This document shows positions 22,846 through 32,562 of a stretch of 64,000 nt of DNA, one piece after another. The notes under the pieces are model-generated. The model worked only from the letters and a program-made list of their open reading frames with translations. It searched no databases and was not told the DNA's origin. Numbering within the stretch: position 1 is the stretch's first letter; every line of letters starts with the position of its first letter. The translations under genes were made by a program, and so were the position numbers. The stretch is from Clostridium sp. CF012 (GTDB taxonomy: Bacteria > Bacillota > Clostridia > Clostridiales > Clostridiaceae), in the NCBI RefSeq assembly GCF_018861755.1, contig NZ_JAHLEF010000024.1, forward strand, positions 1 to 64,000, given 5' to 3'.

Positions 22846-24222
22846 TTAAAACCTTTTACGTTTACTAGAACTCTTAATCCCAAGTTCTTCTCTATATTTT
22901 GCTACAGTTCTCCTTGAAATATTCATCCCTTCAATATTTAATCGATTACAAATAATTTGGTCTGATAATGGTTTCTTTTGCTCTTCCTTTTCCACCATTT
23001 CCTTAATAGCGCTCTTAATATTAATTGTAGATATATCCTCTCCACCCATAACTGCGGCAATTCCATTAGTGAATAAATCCTTTATTTTAATGACTTTACC
23101 AGTATTCACTGAAACATATTTTTCTCTAATCGCACGACTTATAGTGGATTCATGCATTTCTAAATTGTTAGCAATTTTCTTAAGTGTCATTGGTTTTAAG
23201 TATTGGCTGCCGTTATCGAAATATTCCCTTTGAACTACCAAAATCTCTTCCAAAACTCTATATACAGTGTTCTTCCTTTGTTCAATACTTTTAATAAGAA
23301 ACATTGCGCTATTAATTTTTTCTTTTACGTATTCTACCGCGTCTAGGTCTTTCCCATTTTCAATAATTTCCTTATACAAGGGATTTATATTCAATTTAGG
23401 GAGCATATCTTCGTTCATAGAAATAAAATATTGATCATTAATTTTATTAATGTAGGCATCAGGTACAATATATTTTACTGTCTCACCAGTATAAAATCCT
23501 CTTGAGGGCTTAGGTTCTAAATCTTTTATTATGTCTACATATTTTTGAACATGCGGAATTGTAATTTTAAGTTCTTTAGCTATAAGATTATATTTATTTT
23601 CCGCCAATAATTCTAAATAATCTTCAATAATTTTATAGATATTTTCATCCTTATTGCCCAGGCTATATAATTGAATTTTTAAACATTCTTTTAGGTCCCT
23701 AGCTCCTATTCCTTGCGGGTCTAAGGATTGGAGAATTTTAAGTGCTGTTTCAGCTATTTCATCGGATATTGTAAGTTCCTTGCATATGTCAGATAATTTT
23801 ACAGATAAATATCCTTTAGTGTCTAAGTTTTCCACCATGTATTTACATATGTCCAGGATTTCAGGTTTTTCAGTCACTACACCTATTTGCTCCATAAGAT
23901 AATCCTTAAGAGATTTTTCCTGCGCAATATAATAAAAAGGTGAGACTTCTTCACTTTCAGACTTTGCACTGTGATTTTTTACTTTATAATCATCTTTTTC
24001 AAGGTATTTAATTATTTCTTTATACTCATTTGTTTCACTACTAGTATTTTTGGGGTTTTGTAAATCTTTTTCCTCAAGCACCGGATTTTCTTGCATCTCT
24101 TTATTTACATATTGGCCCAGCTCGTATGCGGACATTTGAAGAAGCTTAACAGACATCTGCATTTCTTGCGTCATTATTAATTTCTGTTCTTGGATCAAAT
24201 TCAAACCAAAATTAATGTTCAT
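22846..24222 (-). CDS. rpoN: RNA polymerase sigma-54 factor RpoN
   Basis: 458 aa. The Gln-rich N-terminal activator-binding region (QEQKLIMTQEMQMSVKLLQM) is clear, followed by the core-binding domain (DPQGIGARDLKECL), a helix-turn-helix (LEMHESTISRAIREKY) and the RpoN box SRRTVAKYREELGI near the end, which reads the -24 element. It directs enhancer-dependent transcription, in clostridia often of amino-acid catabolism and PTS genes. I found no convincing -24/-12 promoter inside this window. Upstream of cggR with its own terminator. Confidence 0.95.
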   Translation of the reverse strand: MNINFGLNLIQEQKLIMTQEMQMSVKLLQMSAYELGQYVNKEMQENPVLEEKDLQNPKNTSSETNEYKEIIKYLEKDDYKVKNHSAKSESEEVSPFYYIAQEKSLKDYLMEQIGVVTEKPEILDICKYMVENLDTKGYLSVKLSDICKELTISDEIAETALKILQSLDPQGIGARDLKECLKIQLYSLGNKDENIYKIIEDYLELLAENKYNLIAKELKITIPHVQKYVDIIKDLEPKPSRGFYTGETVKYIVPDAYINKINDQYFISMNEDMLPKLNINPLYKEIIENGKDLDAVEYVKEKINSAMFLIKSIEQRKNTVYRVLEEILVVQREYFDNGSQYLKPMTLKKIANNLEMHESTISRAIREKYVSVNTGKVIKIKDLFTNGIAAVMGGEDISTINIKSAIKEMVEKEEQKKPLSDQIICNRLNIEGMNISRRTVAKYREELGIKSSSKRKRF

Positions 24223-24256
24223 TTATCCATCACCTCATCTAAGTCACATTATAAAT

Positions 24257-24265
24257 ATTATAGCA
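24257..24265 (-). promoter_or_regulatory. Extended -10 promoter of rpoN
   Basis: TGCTATAAT on the minus strand is a perfect extended -10 element, 36 bases before the rpoN start. No good -35 is present, which is typical of extended -10 promoters. Confidence 0.5.
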
Positions 24266-24316
24266 TAGCATCGAATATAAATATAGATTATGTCTTAAGA
24301 CACCTTCTAATAAAAT

Positions 24317-24346
24317 AAAAAACCTCAGCAGGTGCTGAAGTTTTTT
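24317..24346. terminator. Terminator after the nucleoside ABC operon
   Basis: AAAAAACCTCAGCA pairs with TGCTGAAGTTTTTT with one mismatch. It lies just past the stop of the last permease gene and has T runs on both sides. Confidence 0.85.
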
Positions 24347-24358
24347 ATTTTTAAAATA

Positions 24359-25291
24359 TCACCTTGATCCTTTATCATAGGGCTTACCACTAGCCAAAGG
24401 TCCTGTGGTTTTTCCAACGAACCCTGCAAGTGCAAGCATAGTAAGTACATACGGAATAGCAGTGTATACTTCTGAAGGTAAATTCCAGCTAAGTCCTTGT
24501 GCAAAAATATTAAATGCAAGACCAAAAGCAAATAATAAACTAGCACCAAAGGCTCCAATAGGCTTCCAATTACCGAAAATAACAGCAGCCAAGGCAATAA
24601 ATCCACGTCCTTCAACCATTCCTTCTCTGTAAAGTGGAGTTATTCCAAGGGATAAAGCTGCTCCGCCAAGTCCCGCAAGCATTCCGGATAAAATAACACA
24701 TAAATATCTTATTTTATAAACATTTATTCCTAGTGTATCAGCAGCCTTTGGATGCTCCCCTACAGCTCTAATTCTTAATCCTAAAGGTGTTTTATATAAT
24801 ACAAAATGTGACACAAATACTAGAATAACTGCTAATATAACAAACCAGTTTAACTGGCTTACGAATTTACCTAATATTGGTATGTTATTAATCCAATCCG
24901 GTATATTATAGGAAAGCCCTGTTACTATATCTGTTTGACCACCTTTACCATCAAATAGCTTAAATATTAAGAAACTAGCAAGGGCCGTGGCAAAAAGATT
25001 TATCGCCGTACCTGAAATTACTTGATCGGCACGCAAATGTATACTAAGTACAGCATGTATCAACCCTAAAACTCCACCAGCTACTACGCCAAAGAGTATT
25101 CCCACTAGAGGGCTTCCAGTAAGATAGCTTCCATATACCGCAAAGAAAGCTCCTATTACCATCATACCTTCAAGGCCTATATTAACTACACCTGATTTTT
25201 CAGAAAATATACCGCCAAGTGCTGCAAAAATTAGAGGCGTTGCTATTCTTAAAGTTTGCGCGAGCAAATTAATTAAAATAACACTACTCAA
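24359..25291 (-). CDS. BMP-type nucleoside ABC transporter permease 2
   Basis: 310 aa, about eight membrane helices of the BPD_transp_2 family (ribose/nucleoside permeases). Conserved features: IGLEGMMVIGAFFA and GLRIRAVGEHPKAADTLGINV, the latter being the cytoplasmic coupling loop that meets the ATPase. The probable start is a TTG (TTGAGTAGTGTT) with AAGGAGG 9 bases upstream, overlapping the end of permease 1 by 8 bases, so the two are translationally coupled. Corresponds to NupQ of the Bacillus guanosine transporter. Confidence 0.9.
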   Translation of the reverse strand: MSSVILINLLAQTLRIATPLIFAALGGIFSEKSGVVNIGLEGMMVIGAFFAVYGSYLTGSPLVGILFGVVAGGVLGLIHAVLSIHLRADQVISGTAINLFATALASFLIFKLFDGKGGQTDIVTGLSYNIPDWINNIPILGKFVSQLNWFVILAVILVFVSHFVLYKTPLGLRIRAVGEHPKAADTLGINVYKIRYLCVILSGMLAGLGGAALSLGITPLYREGMVEGRGFIALAAVIFGNWKPIGAFGASLLFAFGLAFNIFAQGLSWNLPSEVYTAIPYVLTMLALAGFVGKTTGPLASGKPYDKGSR

Positions 25292-26402
25292 TTGTAATCG
25301 CCTCCTTCTTTTTCTTTTCCGAGAAGTATTTAACAATATAATCTGTAGCTACAAATATAATAATTATAGCTTGAATTAAATAAACTATGTCTTTTGGTAT
25401 CCCGTTCAATTGAAGAGTTCTAGCACTGCTATTTAAAGTTCCGAATAATAGTGCTGATGCTATACACCCAATTGGATTACTCTTGGCAAGTAAGGCAACT
25501 GCTATACCATCAAAGCCAAAAGAGGGAAGTGCCATAAAATCTTTTACATTATGAAGAACACCCGCAACCTGGGTTGCCCCACCAACTCCTGCTATTGCAC
25601 CAGAAATAACCATAGCTAGTACAGTATTTTTTGCTACATTGATTCCACCATATTCCGCAGCATGTGGATTTATACCAACTGCTCTTATTTCATAACCCAC
25701 AGTGGTTTTCCATAATAACCAGAATATAAAAATTGCTACTGCTATGGCAAGGAATACACTAATATTAGCTCCACTACCGGTCACAAACCTAGGAAGCTTC
25801 GCACTCTCTTGTATAGTTGCAGTACTAGCTTTTCCTGGAACTCCAAAGCTAGTTCTTAATATAAGAAAATTAGCTAGTGCCATAGATATATAATTCATCA
25901 TAATTGTATTAATAACTTCATGAGTACCTACTTTAGCCTTTAAATACCCCGGGATAGCTCCCCATAAGCCGCCGGCTACAAGCCCTGCAAAAATAATCAA
26001 AACTACATGAATTACTGGATTTAACCCTGGAATAGTTCCTACAAAAGCTGCTGCTAGCATTCCAAGTATAAATTGACCAGCAACCCCTATATTAAATAGT
26101 CCACATTTAAATGCCACTGCATTTGCAACTCCTGTAAATATTAATGGAGTAACTTCTGAAATAGTAACAAAGGTTACTCTCTCATTGCCAAATCCGCCTT
26201 TATATATTAGGCCGAATAAATCACCCAGAGCTGAAAAATATTGTAATATAGAATATCCTTTTGCCCACATTACAAAGAATACAGCAACAAATACGGAAAC
26301 AATTATAGAAAACAGTGGAAACGCAAGTGATTTAAGGGCATTCTTTGCTGTAGTAACAATTTTACTATCTTTATTTTTAGCTTTATTTTTACCTTTATTC
26401 AT
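25284..26402 (-). CDS. BMP-type nucleoside ABC transporter permease 1
   Basis: 372 aa, BPD_transp_2 family, NupP-like. A Lys-rich N-terminus (MNKGKNKAKNKD) precedes about ten helices; the coupling loop is YEIRAVGINPHAAEYGGINV. The start was set by AAGGAG 9 bases upstream; the ATG overlaps the stop of the ATPase gene by 8 bases. Forms a heterodimeric channel with permease 2. Confidence 0.9.
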   Translation of the reverse strand: MNKGKNKAKNKDSKIVTTAKNALKSLAFPLFSIIVSVFVAVFFVMWAKGYSILQYFSALGDLFGLIYKGGFGNERVTFVTISEVTPLIFTGVANAVAFKCGLFNIGVAGQFILGMLAAAFVGTIPGLNPVIHVVLIIFAGLVAGGLWGAIPGYLKAKVGTHEVINTIMMNYISMALANFLILRTSFGVPGKASTATIQESAKLPRFVTGSGANISVFLAIAVAIFIFWLLWKTTVGYEIRAVGINPHAAEYGGINVAKNTVLAMVISGAIAGVGGATQVAGVLHNVKDFMALPSFGFDGIAVALLAKSNPIGCIASALLFGTLNSSARTLQLNGIPKDIVYLIQAIIIIFVATDYIVKYFSEKKKKEAITIE

Positions 26403-27936
26403 TATTTTTAACTCCTTCCGGTGTTTCAGAAAGTGTACCACCAGCCATAAGTATACCAAGTTTTTTCTCTGTGGCATCTGCTCTATCAAGTATATCAACT
26501 ATTCTACCATCATACATTACAGCTATTCTATCTGATAATGATAGTATTTCATCAAGCTCTAAGGATACGAGTAGAACTGCCTTACCCTTATCACGTTCTC
26601 CCACCAGTCTTTTGTGAATATATTCAATTGCTCCAACGTCAAGGCCTCTTGTAGGTTGTGCCGCTATTAATAACTCTGGATCTTTTGATATCTCTCTAGC
26701 TGCTATAAGTTTTTGCTGATTACCACCTGATAGTGACTCAGCGTTTACATCTGAATTAGGAGTTCTAACGTCAAATTCACGAATAAGTTCATCACAATGT
26801 TTTCTAATTTCAGTGTAATTCATAACTATACCCTTACTAAAAGGTGCATTCTTATGAATTCCAAGTATTGAATTTTCAAATAAAGAGTAATCTAATATTA
26901 GCCCTCTTTTATGTCTATCCTCTGGTATATGACCAACACCTGCTGACATAATCGTTCTTGGTGACTTGCCATATATACTTTTACCGTTTATTGTAATGCT
27001 TCCACTCTTAGGTTTACGAAGTCCAGTTAAAACCTCTAAAAATTCAGTTTGTCCATTGCCATCAACACCAGCAATACCTAAAATTTCTCCCCCATATACT
27101 ACTAAGTTCAAATCATCTACAGCAGGTAATCCTCTTTGATCATTGGCACAAAGATTTTCAATTTTTAATATTTCTTCTTTAATCACAGCAGGCTGTTTGT
27201 CCACAGTTAGATTAACTTTTCTACCTACCATAAGTTCAGCTAGTTCATCTATACTTGTTTCTTTAGTTTTTACTATCCCAGTTACCTTACCACGCCTTAT
27301 TATAGTAACTCTATCACTCATGCTCATAACTTCTTTTAATTTATGAGTTATAAGTATTACCGACTTTCCTTCTTTTTCAAGATTTCTGATTATATTTCCT
27401 AGTTCCACAATCTCTTGAGGTGTAAGTACTGCGGTAGGCTCGTCTAGTATTAAAACTTCCGCACCTCTATATAATGCCTTTAGTATCTCTACTCTCTGTT
27501 GTTGTCCTACTGAAATATCTTCTATAATTGAGTTTGGATTAATAGCAAAACCATATTTCTCCGAAATTTCTTTAACATCACGTATTGCTTTATTCATATC
27601 AATTTTAAAACCTTTTTTAGGTTCAATCCCTAAAACTATATTTTGTGCCACAGTGAAATTATGTACAAGCATAAAATGTTGATGAACCATTCCAATACCA
27701 AGTTTTATAGCATCATTAGGAGTAGATATATTCACTAGGTTACCGTTTACATAAATTTCTCCTTTTTCTTGTTTGTATAGACCATAAAGAATATTCATAA
27801 GAGTTGTTTTTCCTGCACCATTTTCACCAAGAAGAACATGTGTTTCTCCTCTTAATAGTTCGAAATCTATATTATCATTGGCTATAGTTCCTGGAAAAAC
27901 TTTGGTTATGCCTTTCATTTCGATTACCTTTTCCAT
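26395..27936 (-). CDS. BMP-type nucleoside ABC transporter ATPase (double domain)
   Basis: 513 aa with two fused ABC domains, as in RbsA/NupO. The first has Walker A GENGAGKTT (about 37-45), signature SVGQQQRVE and Walker B LILDEPTAVL. The second is divergent: GVDGNGQTEF replaces a canonical Walker A, with signature LSGGNQQK and LIAAQPTRGLD, the usual pattern of one catalytic and one degenerate site. AAGGAGG precedes the ATG. A stem-loop separates it from the binding-protein gene. Confidence 0.93.
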   Translation of the reverse strand: MEKVIEMKGITKVFPGTIANDNIDFELLRGETHVLLGENGAGKTTLMNILYGLYKQEKGEIYVNGNLVNISTPNDAIKLGIGMVHQHFMLVHNFTVAQNIVLGIEPKKGFKIDMNKAIRDVKEISEKYGFAINPNSIIEDISVGQQQRVEILKALYRGAEVLILDEPTAVLTPQEIVELGNIIRNLEKEGKSVILITHKLKEVMSMSDRVTIIRRGKVTGIVKTKETSIDELAELMVGRKVNLTVDKQPAVIKEEILKIENLCANDQRGLPAVDDLNLVVYGGEILGIAGVDGNGQTEFLEVLTGLRKPKSGSITINGKSIYGKSPRTIMSAGVGHIPEDRHKRGLILDYSLFENSILGIHKNAPFSKGIVMNYTEIRKHCDELIREFDVRTPNSDVNAESLSGGNQQKLIAAREISKDPELLIAAQPTRGLDVGAIEYIHKRLVGERDKGKAVLLVSLELDEILSLSDRIAVMYDGRIVDILDRADATEKKLGILMAGGTLSETPEGVKNNE

Positions 27937-27982
27937 TTACTTTCCTCCTTAAAACGCATCTAAAATACCATTATTCTTAGAA

Positions 27983-28009
27983 AGAGCTAGATGTAATACA
28001 TCTAGCTCT
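27983..28009 (-). terminator. Stem-loop between binding protein and ATPase genes
   Basis: Perfect 12-bp stem AGAGCTAGATGT and complement with a 3-base loop, then a short T-rich stretch on the minus strand. Such hairpins commonly stop most transcripts or protect the upstream message, giving more binding protein than transporter. Confidence 0.7.
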
Positions 28010-28063
28010 ATTGTATACTAAAAATCATAAATCAGTAAATAACAAATTTAAAAATATATTATT

Positions 28064-29161
28064 TTATTTAAAATCCATTGCGCCTTTTCTATCTGCTGGT
28101 ACAACTATTTCTCCAGCTATAACTTTATCTTGATATGTTTTAACTAGTGTTAAAATGCCTGCTGGTACGTTTTTACTAGATGTTTCAGCTATGCCCACGC
28201 CTTCCTCTTTTAATCCAAGGTTAATAACCCCAGCTTTGAATGCGCCTTTAGCTTCTGCTTTAGATTGACTGTATGTTGCAGTATCAACTCTTTTTATCAT
28301 ACTTGAAAGTATAACGCTAGCATATTGTGGAACTGTTACTGCTTGATCCATATCTACTCCGATAGCCCAAACTTCTTTTCCACCTTTTTTAATTTCATCT
28401 GCTGCTTTAAATAAGCCAATACCAACTCCGCCTGCTGCATGATAAACTACGTCGCAACCGCCTTGATATAATGATTTAGCTAATTCATATCCTTTTGCTG
28501 TATCCGCGAAACTATCTGCATATTTTACAGTCGTTCCTGGAGTTTTTCCATCTGAACTTATTAAACCTTTTGCAGCTTCAGGATTAACTGCTTTAACACC
28601 AGCAGCAAAACCAACTTCAAATCTATTTATTAAATCAAAATCTTTTCCACCGATAAATCCAATTTTGTTAGTCTTAGTCATTTTTCCTGCAATGATTCCC
28701 ATTAAGAAAGAACCTTCTTGCTCTTTAAATGTAATAGATGATACGTTTGGAAGATCAACAACTGAGTCTATAATTGCAAAATGTTTGTCAGTATGGTTTT
28801 TAGCAACTTCTGTCATTGCATCTGCCATTTGGAATCCAATAGCAAAGGTTAAAGCTGAACCAGCTTCAACTAGTGATTCTAAATTAGCTGTATAGTCCTC
28901 TTTCTTTTTAGATTCGATAGCATTGTAAGTAAAACCGTCTTCACCCTTAGCTTTATTAACTCCTTCGTTTGCTGATTGATTAAAGGATTTGTCATTCAAT
29001 CCACCTTCATCAGTAGAAAGTCCTATAGTTATTTTTGCTACTTCTGTTTTTGATGCTTCTGTTTTTGGTGCTTCTACTACCTTCTTAGTTCCACAACCCA
29101 CAAATAATGTTGCAACTACAGCTACTGCTGCAAGTACCGCAACTACCTTTTTCTTGTTCAT
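28064..29161 (-). CDS. BMP family nucleoside-binding lipoprotein
   Basis: 365 aa. A lipoprotein signal ends in VGCG (C23), then the Med/BMP (PnrA-like) fold: TIGLSTDEGGLNDKSFNQSA, the start of the nucleoside pocket, and VVYHAAGGVGIGLFKAA. It captures purine or other nucleosides at the outer membrane face and hands them to the downstream ATPase/permeases. Start set by GGGGAGGG 8 bases before the ATG (MNKKKV). Pentamer repeats lie 45 bases upstream. Confidence 0.93.
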   Translation of the reverse strand: MNKKKVVAVLAAVAVVATLFVGCGTKKVVEAPKTEASKTEVAKITIGLSTDEGGLNDKSFNQSANEGVNKAKGEDGFTYNAIESKKKEDYTANLESLVEAGSALTFAIGFQMADAMTEVAKNHTDKHFAIIDSVVDLPNVSSITFKEQEGSFLMGIIAGKMTKTNKIGFIGGKDFDLINRFEVGFAAGVKAVNPEAAKGLISSDGKTPGTTVKYADSFADTAKGYELAKSLYQGGCDVVYHAAGGVGIGLFKAADEIKKGGKEVWAIGVDMDQAVTVPQYASVILSSMIKRVDTATYSQSKAEAKGAFKAGVINLGLKEEGVGIAETSSKNVPAGILTLVKTYQDKVIAGEIVVPADRKGAMDFK

Positions 29162-29205
29162 AATAATTCCCTCCCCATAAGTAATTAATTGATCAAACAT
29201 TTTTT

Positions 29206-29225
29206 TGCATTGCATTGCATTGCAT
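29206..29225. repeat. TGCAT pentamer, four tandem copies
   Basis: Four perfect TGCAT units lie in the leader of the nucleoside-binding lipoprotein gene, 45 bases before its ATG. The rest of 29226-29458 is AT-rich and shows a possible TTGACA (29309-29314, minus strand) without a clear -10; I see no purine riboswitch. Confidence 0.85.
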
Positions 29226-29460
29226 GTTAGTATTCTATAAAAATTAAAAAAATCCTTTTAATATAAAAAATTTTTTTAGATTTCTATACATGTTAACGGT
29301 TACTTAATTGTCAAATAACATTACACTACATAATATATGCTACATACTTTTATATAGGATATAAATTGATTATATATGTATTTTTTATTAATAGCAACTA
29401 ATAATTAAGGTTATATATCTATTTATATTTTTTTCGTATTTTTTTGTAAGATAATAGAAA

Positions 29461-29489
29461 AACTCTCACCAATAATTTAGTGAGAGCTT
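29461..29489 (-). terminator. Terminator of the glycine reductase operon
   Basis: AACTCTCAC pairs with GTGAGAG-TT around a 10-base loop, with TTTTTCTATT after it on the minus strand, 11 bases past grdD. Confidence 0.85.
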
Positions 29490-29499
29490 TGTTTCTAAT

Positions 29500-30663
29500 T
29501 TAAGTATTCATAAATTCAGCTTTTTTAAGAATTTCAATAGCTTTATCTGATTCATCTTCTGGAACTAAAACTACTGGTCCTGTACATCCCATACCACTTT
29601 CTGAATAGATCCCTTCTTTCCATAATGCTTTACATGCATCTTCGAGTTCAAGGATATCTATTCCAAGGATAGGAAATATAACAACTCTTTTCTTTGGCAT
29701 TTTGATTTCTTCTGTATCTATTTTTTCTACTTTTTTAATAACCTTGCTTATAGCTTCTTTGAGCCCCGCTGTATTAGCCTTCGCAAATTCATCTCTTGCT
29801 ATGTCCAAAACAGAGTTTTCTGCACAAACAGCGCAATATTTTAGAGCCTGCGCTATTAAAGGTGCTCCGGAAGACCTTGAAACTATATTTACAAGCTTAT
29901 CGTAATTTTCTCCAATACCAGGTCCATATCCAGCACCTACTGTTTCGTAGTTGCCACCAGTCGTGAAAGAAGCGAAAGTTTTAACTAAAAGGTTGCCAGT
30001 TAATGAATCACATACCATAACATCTGGTGTTCCTGCGAGAAGATCATTTCCTCTCATAACTGCGCCACCTTCAGCTCTTAGTGAGTCTGCAAATCTAAAA
30101 TCATATCCCTTACTTTGTACTTCCTTTAATATTCTTTCAACTTGTCTTGCTCCATCTAAATTAAGTATTCCAACAGTTGGATTTTTAATACCTGTAGCCA
30201 AGGCTACAGCAATACCTGATATTGCATTAAGCACCATACCTTCTACCCTATTGGTAGAAGTAGTTCCTGTAGTGGTAGCTATTATCATATCAGTGCCCCT
30301 GCCTGGTGTTACTATCTTTCCAACTGTAGATACTCCTATTGGAAAATCAAAATGTTGAGTAACACATCCGCTTAAATTGCCACTTTCCAATAACTCTGTC
30401 ATTTTTTTATGACCTTCTTCGGCAGTCTTTACTTCTATAATTTCAAAATCTGCCGCAACCTTTGGTCCTATTAAAACAATCTCAAAATCATCATATTTAT
30501 TTTTAGCTATTTCTGCAGCTTTTACCATTTCTTCTACTCCGTGTTCTGATCCGAAGGTAGTCAATCCTATTCTAACACTTTTTTTAAATTTTCCGCTTTT
30601 TATGCCACTCGCTATATCGTTAAATACTTCAGCAATCATTTGTTTAACTACGTTTTCACTCAT
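29500..30663 (-). CDS. grdD: Glycine reductase complex component C, subunit alpha (GrdD)
   Basis: 387 aa. With GrdC it takes the carboxymethyl-selenoether from selenoprotein A, forms an acetyl-thioester on a Cys and releases acetyl phosphate, from which acetate kinase makes ATP. The protein is PlsX-like (KKSVRIGLTTFGSEHG, GTTSTNRVEGM). Candidate thiols are C100 (SGCVTQH) and C360 (GMGCTGP), the latter in the place expected for the acetyl carrier. Last gene of the operon, 59 bases after grdC. Confidence 0.94.
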   Translation of the reverse strand: MSENVVKQMIAEVFNDIASGIKSGKFKKSVRIGLTTFGSEHGVEEMVKAAEIAKNKYDDFEIVLIGPKVAADFEIIEVKTAEEGHKKMTELLESGNLSGCVTQHFDFPIGVSTVGKIVTPGRGTDMIIATTTGTTSTNRVEGMVLNAISGIAVALATGIKNPTVGILNLDGARQVERILKEVQSKGYDFRFADSLRAEGGAVMRGNDLLAGTPDVMVCDSLTGNLLVKTFASFTTGGNYETVGAGYGPGIGENYDKLVNIVSRSSGAPLIAQALKYCAVCAENSVLDIARDEFAKANTAGLKEAISKVIKKVEKIDTEEIKMPKKRVVIFPILGIDILELEDACKALWKEGIYSESGMGCTGPVVLVPEDESDKAIEILKKAEFMNT

Positions 30664-30722
30664 ATCTACACCCCTTTTCTAAGCGACAAATTAAATCGTT
30701 ATTTATTTATTATTTTTATTCA

Positions 30723-32255
30723 TTATTTATTCATTAAATATTCAGCAAAATCTTTCATTGCATCGGAAACCATAGCTTTAACTTCTTCCTTGCTAATTCC
30801 TGATTGCTGCTCTACTTTACCTGGGTTTTTCTCAACTAAAATTGAGATTCCATCAAATAAGTTAGTCATTCTTCCCAGGAACAAACTTCCTTTACCAATT
30901 ACCATGAAGTTTTTCAAAACTCCTGATTTTATATGCTCTATTCCATGTCCAACAATAGGCGCTCCTGAAGGTATATGTCCTTGTGTTGGTGCGTAGCCAG
31001 GGTATCCATGTTGTTTTATAAAGTTAGGTAATTCTTTTCTATCCAATTGTCCCTTTTTAACTGCTAGAGCTCCAATCATTTTATAGTTTTGAGTAGGTAC
31101 ATCCCCAGCTCCTGCAGACTCAGTTATATCTGGAGTTTGCATTTCTGGTGCATATTTATCCACATCTGTTATTTTCATTCCAGCCGCAGTTAATGGGTCA
31201 AGTACTAATGCTTCAAGCACTGCTTGAGGTGCTGAACCGTGTCCTATAGTATGTTTTCCTATTATGTCTGTTCGAAGTATCGGACTAACTCCATCATTTT
31301 CTGATACAAGTATAGCAAAACCACCTAAGCAATCTTCAAGTATAGATAATCCCTTTTTAACATGATCTTTACCATTCATACCGAGTTTTGCGGTAGCTCC
31401 TCCAGCAATAACAACTACATTTTTAAATATACCTGATTTAACTAGGGAAGCAGCATTTACTAAAGCATGAGTTGGCGCAGCACAGAATCCTCTAATATCT
31501 GACCCTGTTGCTCCAGTAAGTCCAACAACTTCGCCTATAGCTTTAGCTATATTTCCGCCGCCTCTTTGATTCATATCCCCTATAGCCTCTTCTGAACATT
31601 CAAATATATATCCAATTTCTTCTATTGGTATGTCTAAGTTGTTTACTAAGTGTAGTCCGGCTAGAATTCCTGAAGCTTTAACAGCTATGTTTTCTAGCAT
31701 ATAATGAGCTGCAAGGTTTGGATCAAATTCGTGAGCACGTCTTACGCAACCTACTAGTTCTGTTCCCTCGTATAACCCTTCTGCGCCACTGTCTTCAACA
31801 AGATTGTTGATTTTTTCTATTTCCTCACCAACTATTTTTTCCACTTTACTAGCTATTAGTGGGTGCTTTGATAATTTTTCTTTTACACACTCTGCAAAAG
31901 AATTCTCGAGTAATACAAGGTCAAATACGTCTGAAATTTTCATTAAACCATAGAACTCATCCTGTGGCATAATTTCACCAAATTTACCAAATCTATCTGC
32001 ATTTTCTACATTTTTGCCATACCAAGGTCTTGGCATTTCAGCGAGTTCCTCTGGAGTCATGTTTCCTATATATGTTTGGTTTGGGGCATATGCCACAACC
32101 TCATGAAATCCTCTTAAATGACTCTTCATATCTCTTAAATATTCAGAATCTGGATTTGTCTCTCTTTCTAACGTTTGTGTAGTTCCATTGTGAATTACCA
32201 TATCTGGAGTATTGACTAAAATATAAGCTGCTTTTTTTATAACTGGGAAATTCAT
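30723..32255 (-). CDS. grdC: Glycine reductase complex component C, subunit beta (GrdC)
   Basis: About 510 aa, thiolase/FabH-like fold (GSDIRGFCAAPTHALVNAA; GHGSAPQAVLE). Partner of GrdD in acetyl phosphate formation. I favour the ATG for MNFPVIKK; a GTG two codons earlier is also in frame, and AAGGAGG lies 10 bases before the ATG. The 300-base gap upstream, unusual inside this tight operon, holds a hairpin and a minisatellite. Confidence 0.94.
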   Translation of the reverse strand: MNFPVIKKAAYILVNTPDMVIHNGTTQTLERETNPDSEYLRDMKSHLRGFHEVVAYAPNQTYIGNMTPEELAEMPRPWYGKNVENADRFGKFGEIMPQDEFYGLMKISDVFDLVLLENSFAECVKEKLSKHPLIASKVEKIVGEEIEKINNLVEDSGAEGLYEGTELVGCVRRAHEFDPNLAAHYMLENIAVKASGILAGLHLVNNLDIPIEEIGYIFECSEEAIGDMNQRGGGNIAKAIGEVVGLTGATGSDIRGFCAAPTHALVNAASLVKSGIFKNVVVIAGGATAKLGMNGKDHVKKGLSILEDCLGGFAILVSENDGVSPILRTDIIGKHTIGHGSAPQAVLEALVLDPLTAAGMKITDVDKYAPEMQTPDITESAGAGDVPTQNYKMIGALAVKKGQLDRKELPNFIKQHGYPGYAPTQGHIPSGAPIVGHGIEHIKSGVLKNFMVIGKGSLFLGRMTNLFDGISILVEKNPGKVEQQSGISKEEVKAMVSDAMKDFAEYLMNK

Positions 32256-32410
32256 AATCACTCATCCTCCTTATTTGCTTTTACAAGTACAAAACTTGGT
32301 TATTTATGTACATTAATTTAACTTAGAAAATTTTAATGCACAATCCACAATATAAACTTTTCTAACCAAAATTCAATTGGTTATTTTTATAAAATTAAAC
32401 TAAATTGTAC

Positions 32411-32464
32411 ATTGTGCATTGTGCAAGCACATTGTGCATTGTGCATTGTGCAAGCACATTGTGC
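32411..32464. repeat. ATTGTGC heptamer minisatellite
   Basis: Seven-base units ATTGTGC occur as 2, 3 and 1 tandem copies separated by AAGCAC twice. It lies between grdB and grdC. Further GTACATTG and GCACAAT fragments are scattered nearby (about 32336-32346), so the array may once have been larger. The rest of the 32262-32562 gap is AT-rich with no gene. Confidence 0.85.
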
Positions 32465-32511
32465 ATAGTATTTTGTATAAATGTATCTTGTACACTATAA
32501 ATCTCATAAAT

Positions 32512-32539
32512 AATTAGGGAACTTAAAAGTCCCCTAATT
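32512..32539 (-). terminator. Hairpin after grdB
   Basis: AATTAGGGG pairs with CCCTAATT around a 10-base loop, 24 bases past grdB. The T tract is poor, so partial termination or message protection is more likely than a full stop. Confidence 0.6.
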
Positions 32540-32562
32540 CATTTATTAATTACAAGGTAAAA

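Noticed and set aside
29226-29458. Purine riboswitch upstream of the nucleoside transporter
   Set aside because: No purine-aptamer junction or loop sequences found in the AT-rich leader.
32411-32464. CRISPR array
   Set aside because: Units are 7 bases, directly adjacent and without unique spacers; no cas genes in the window.
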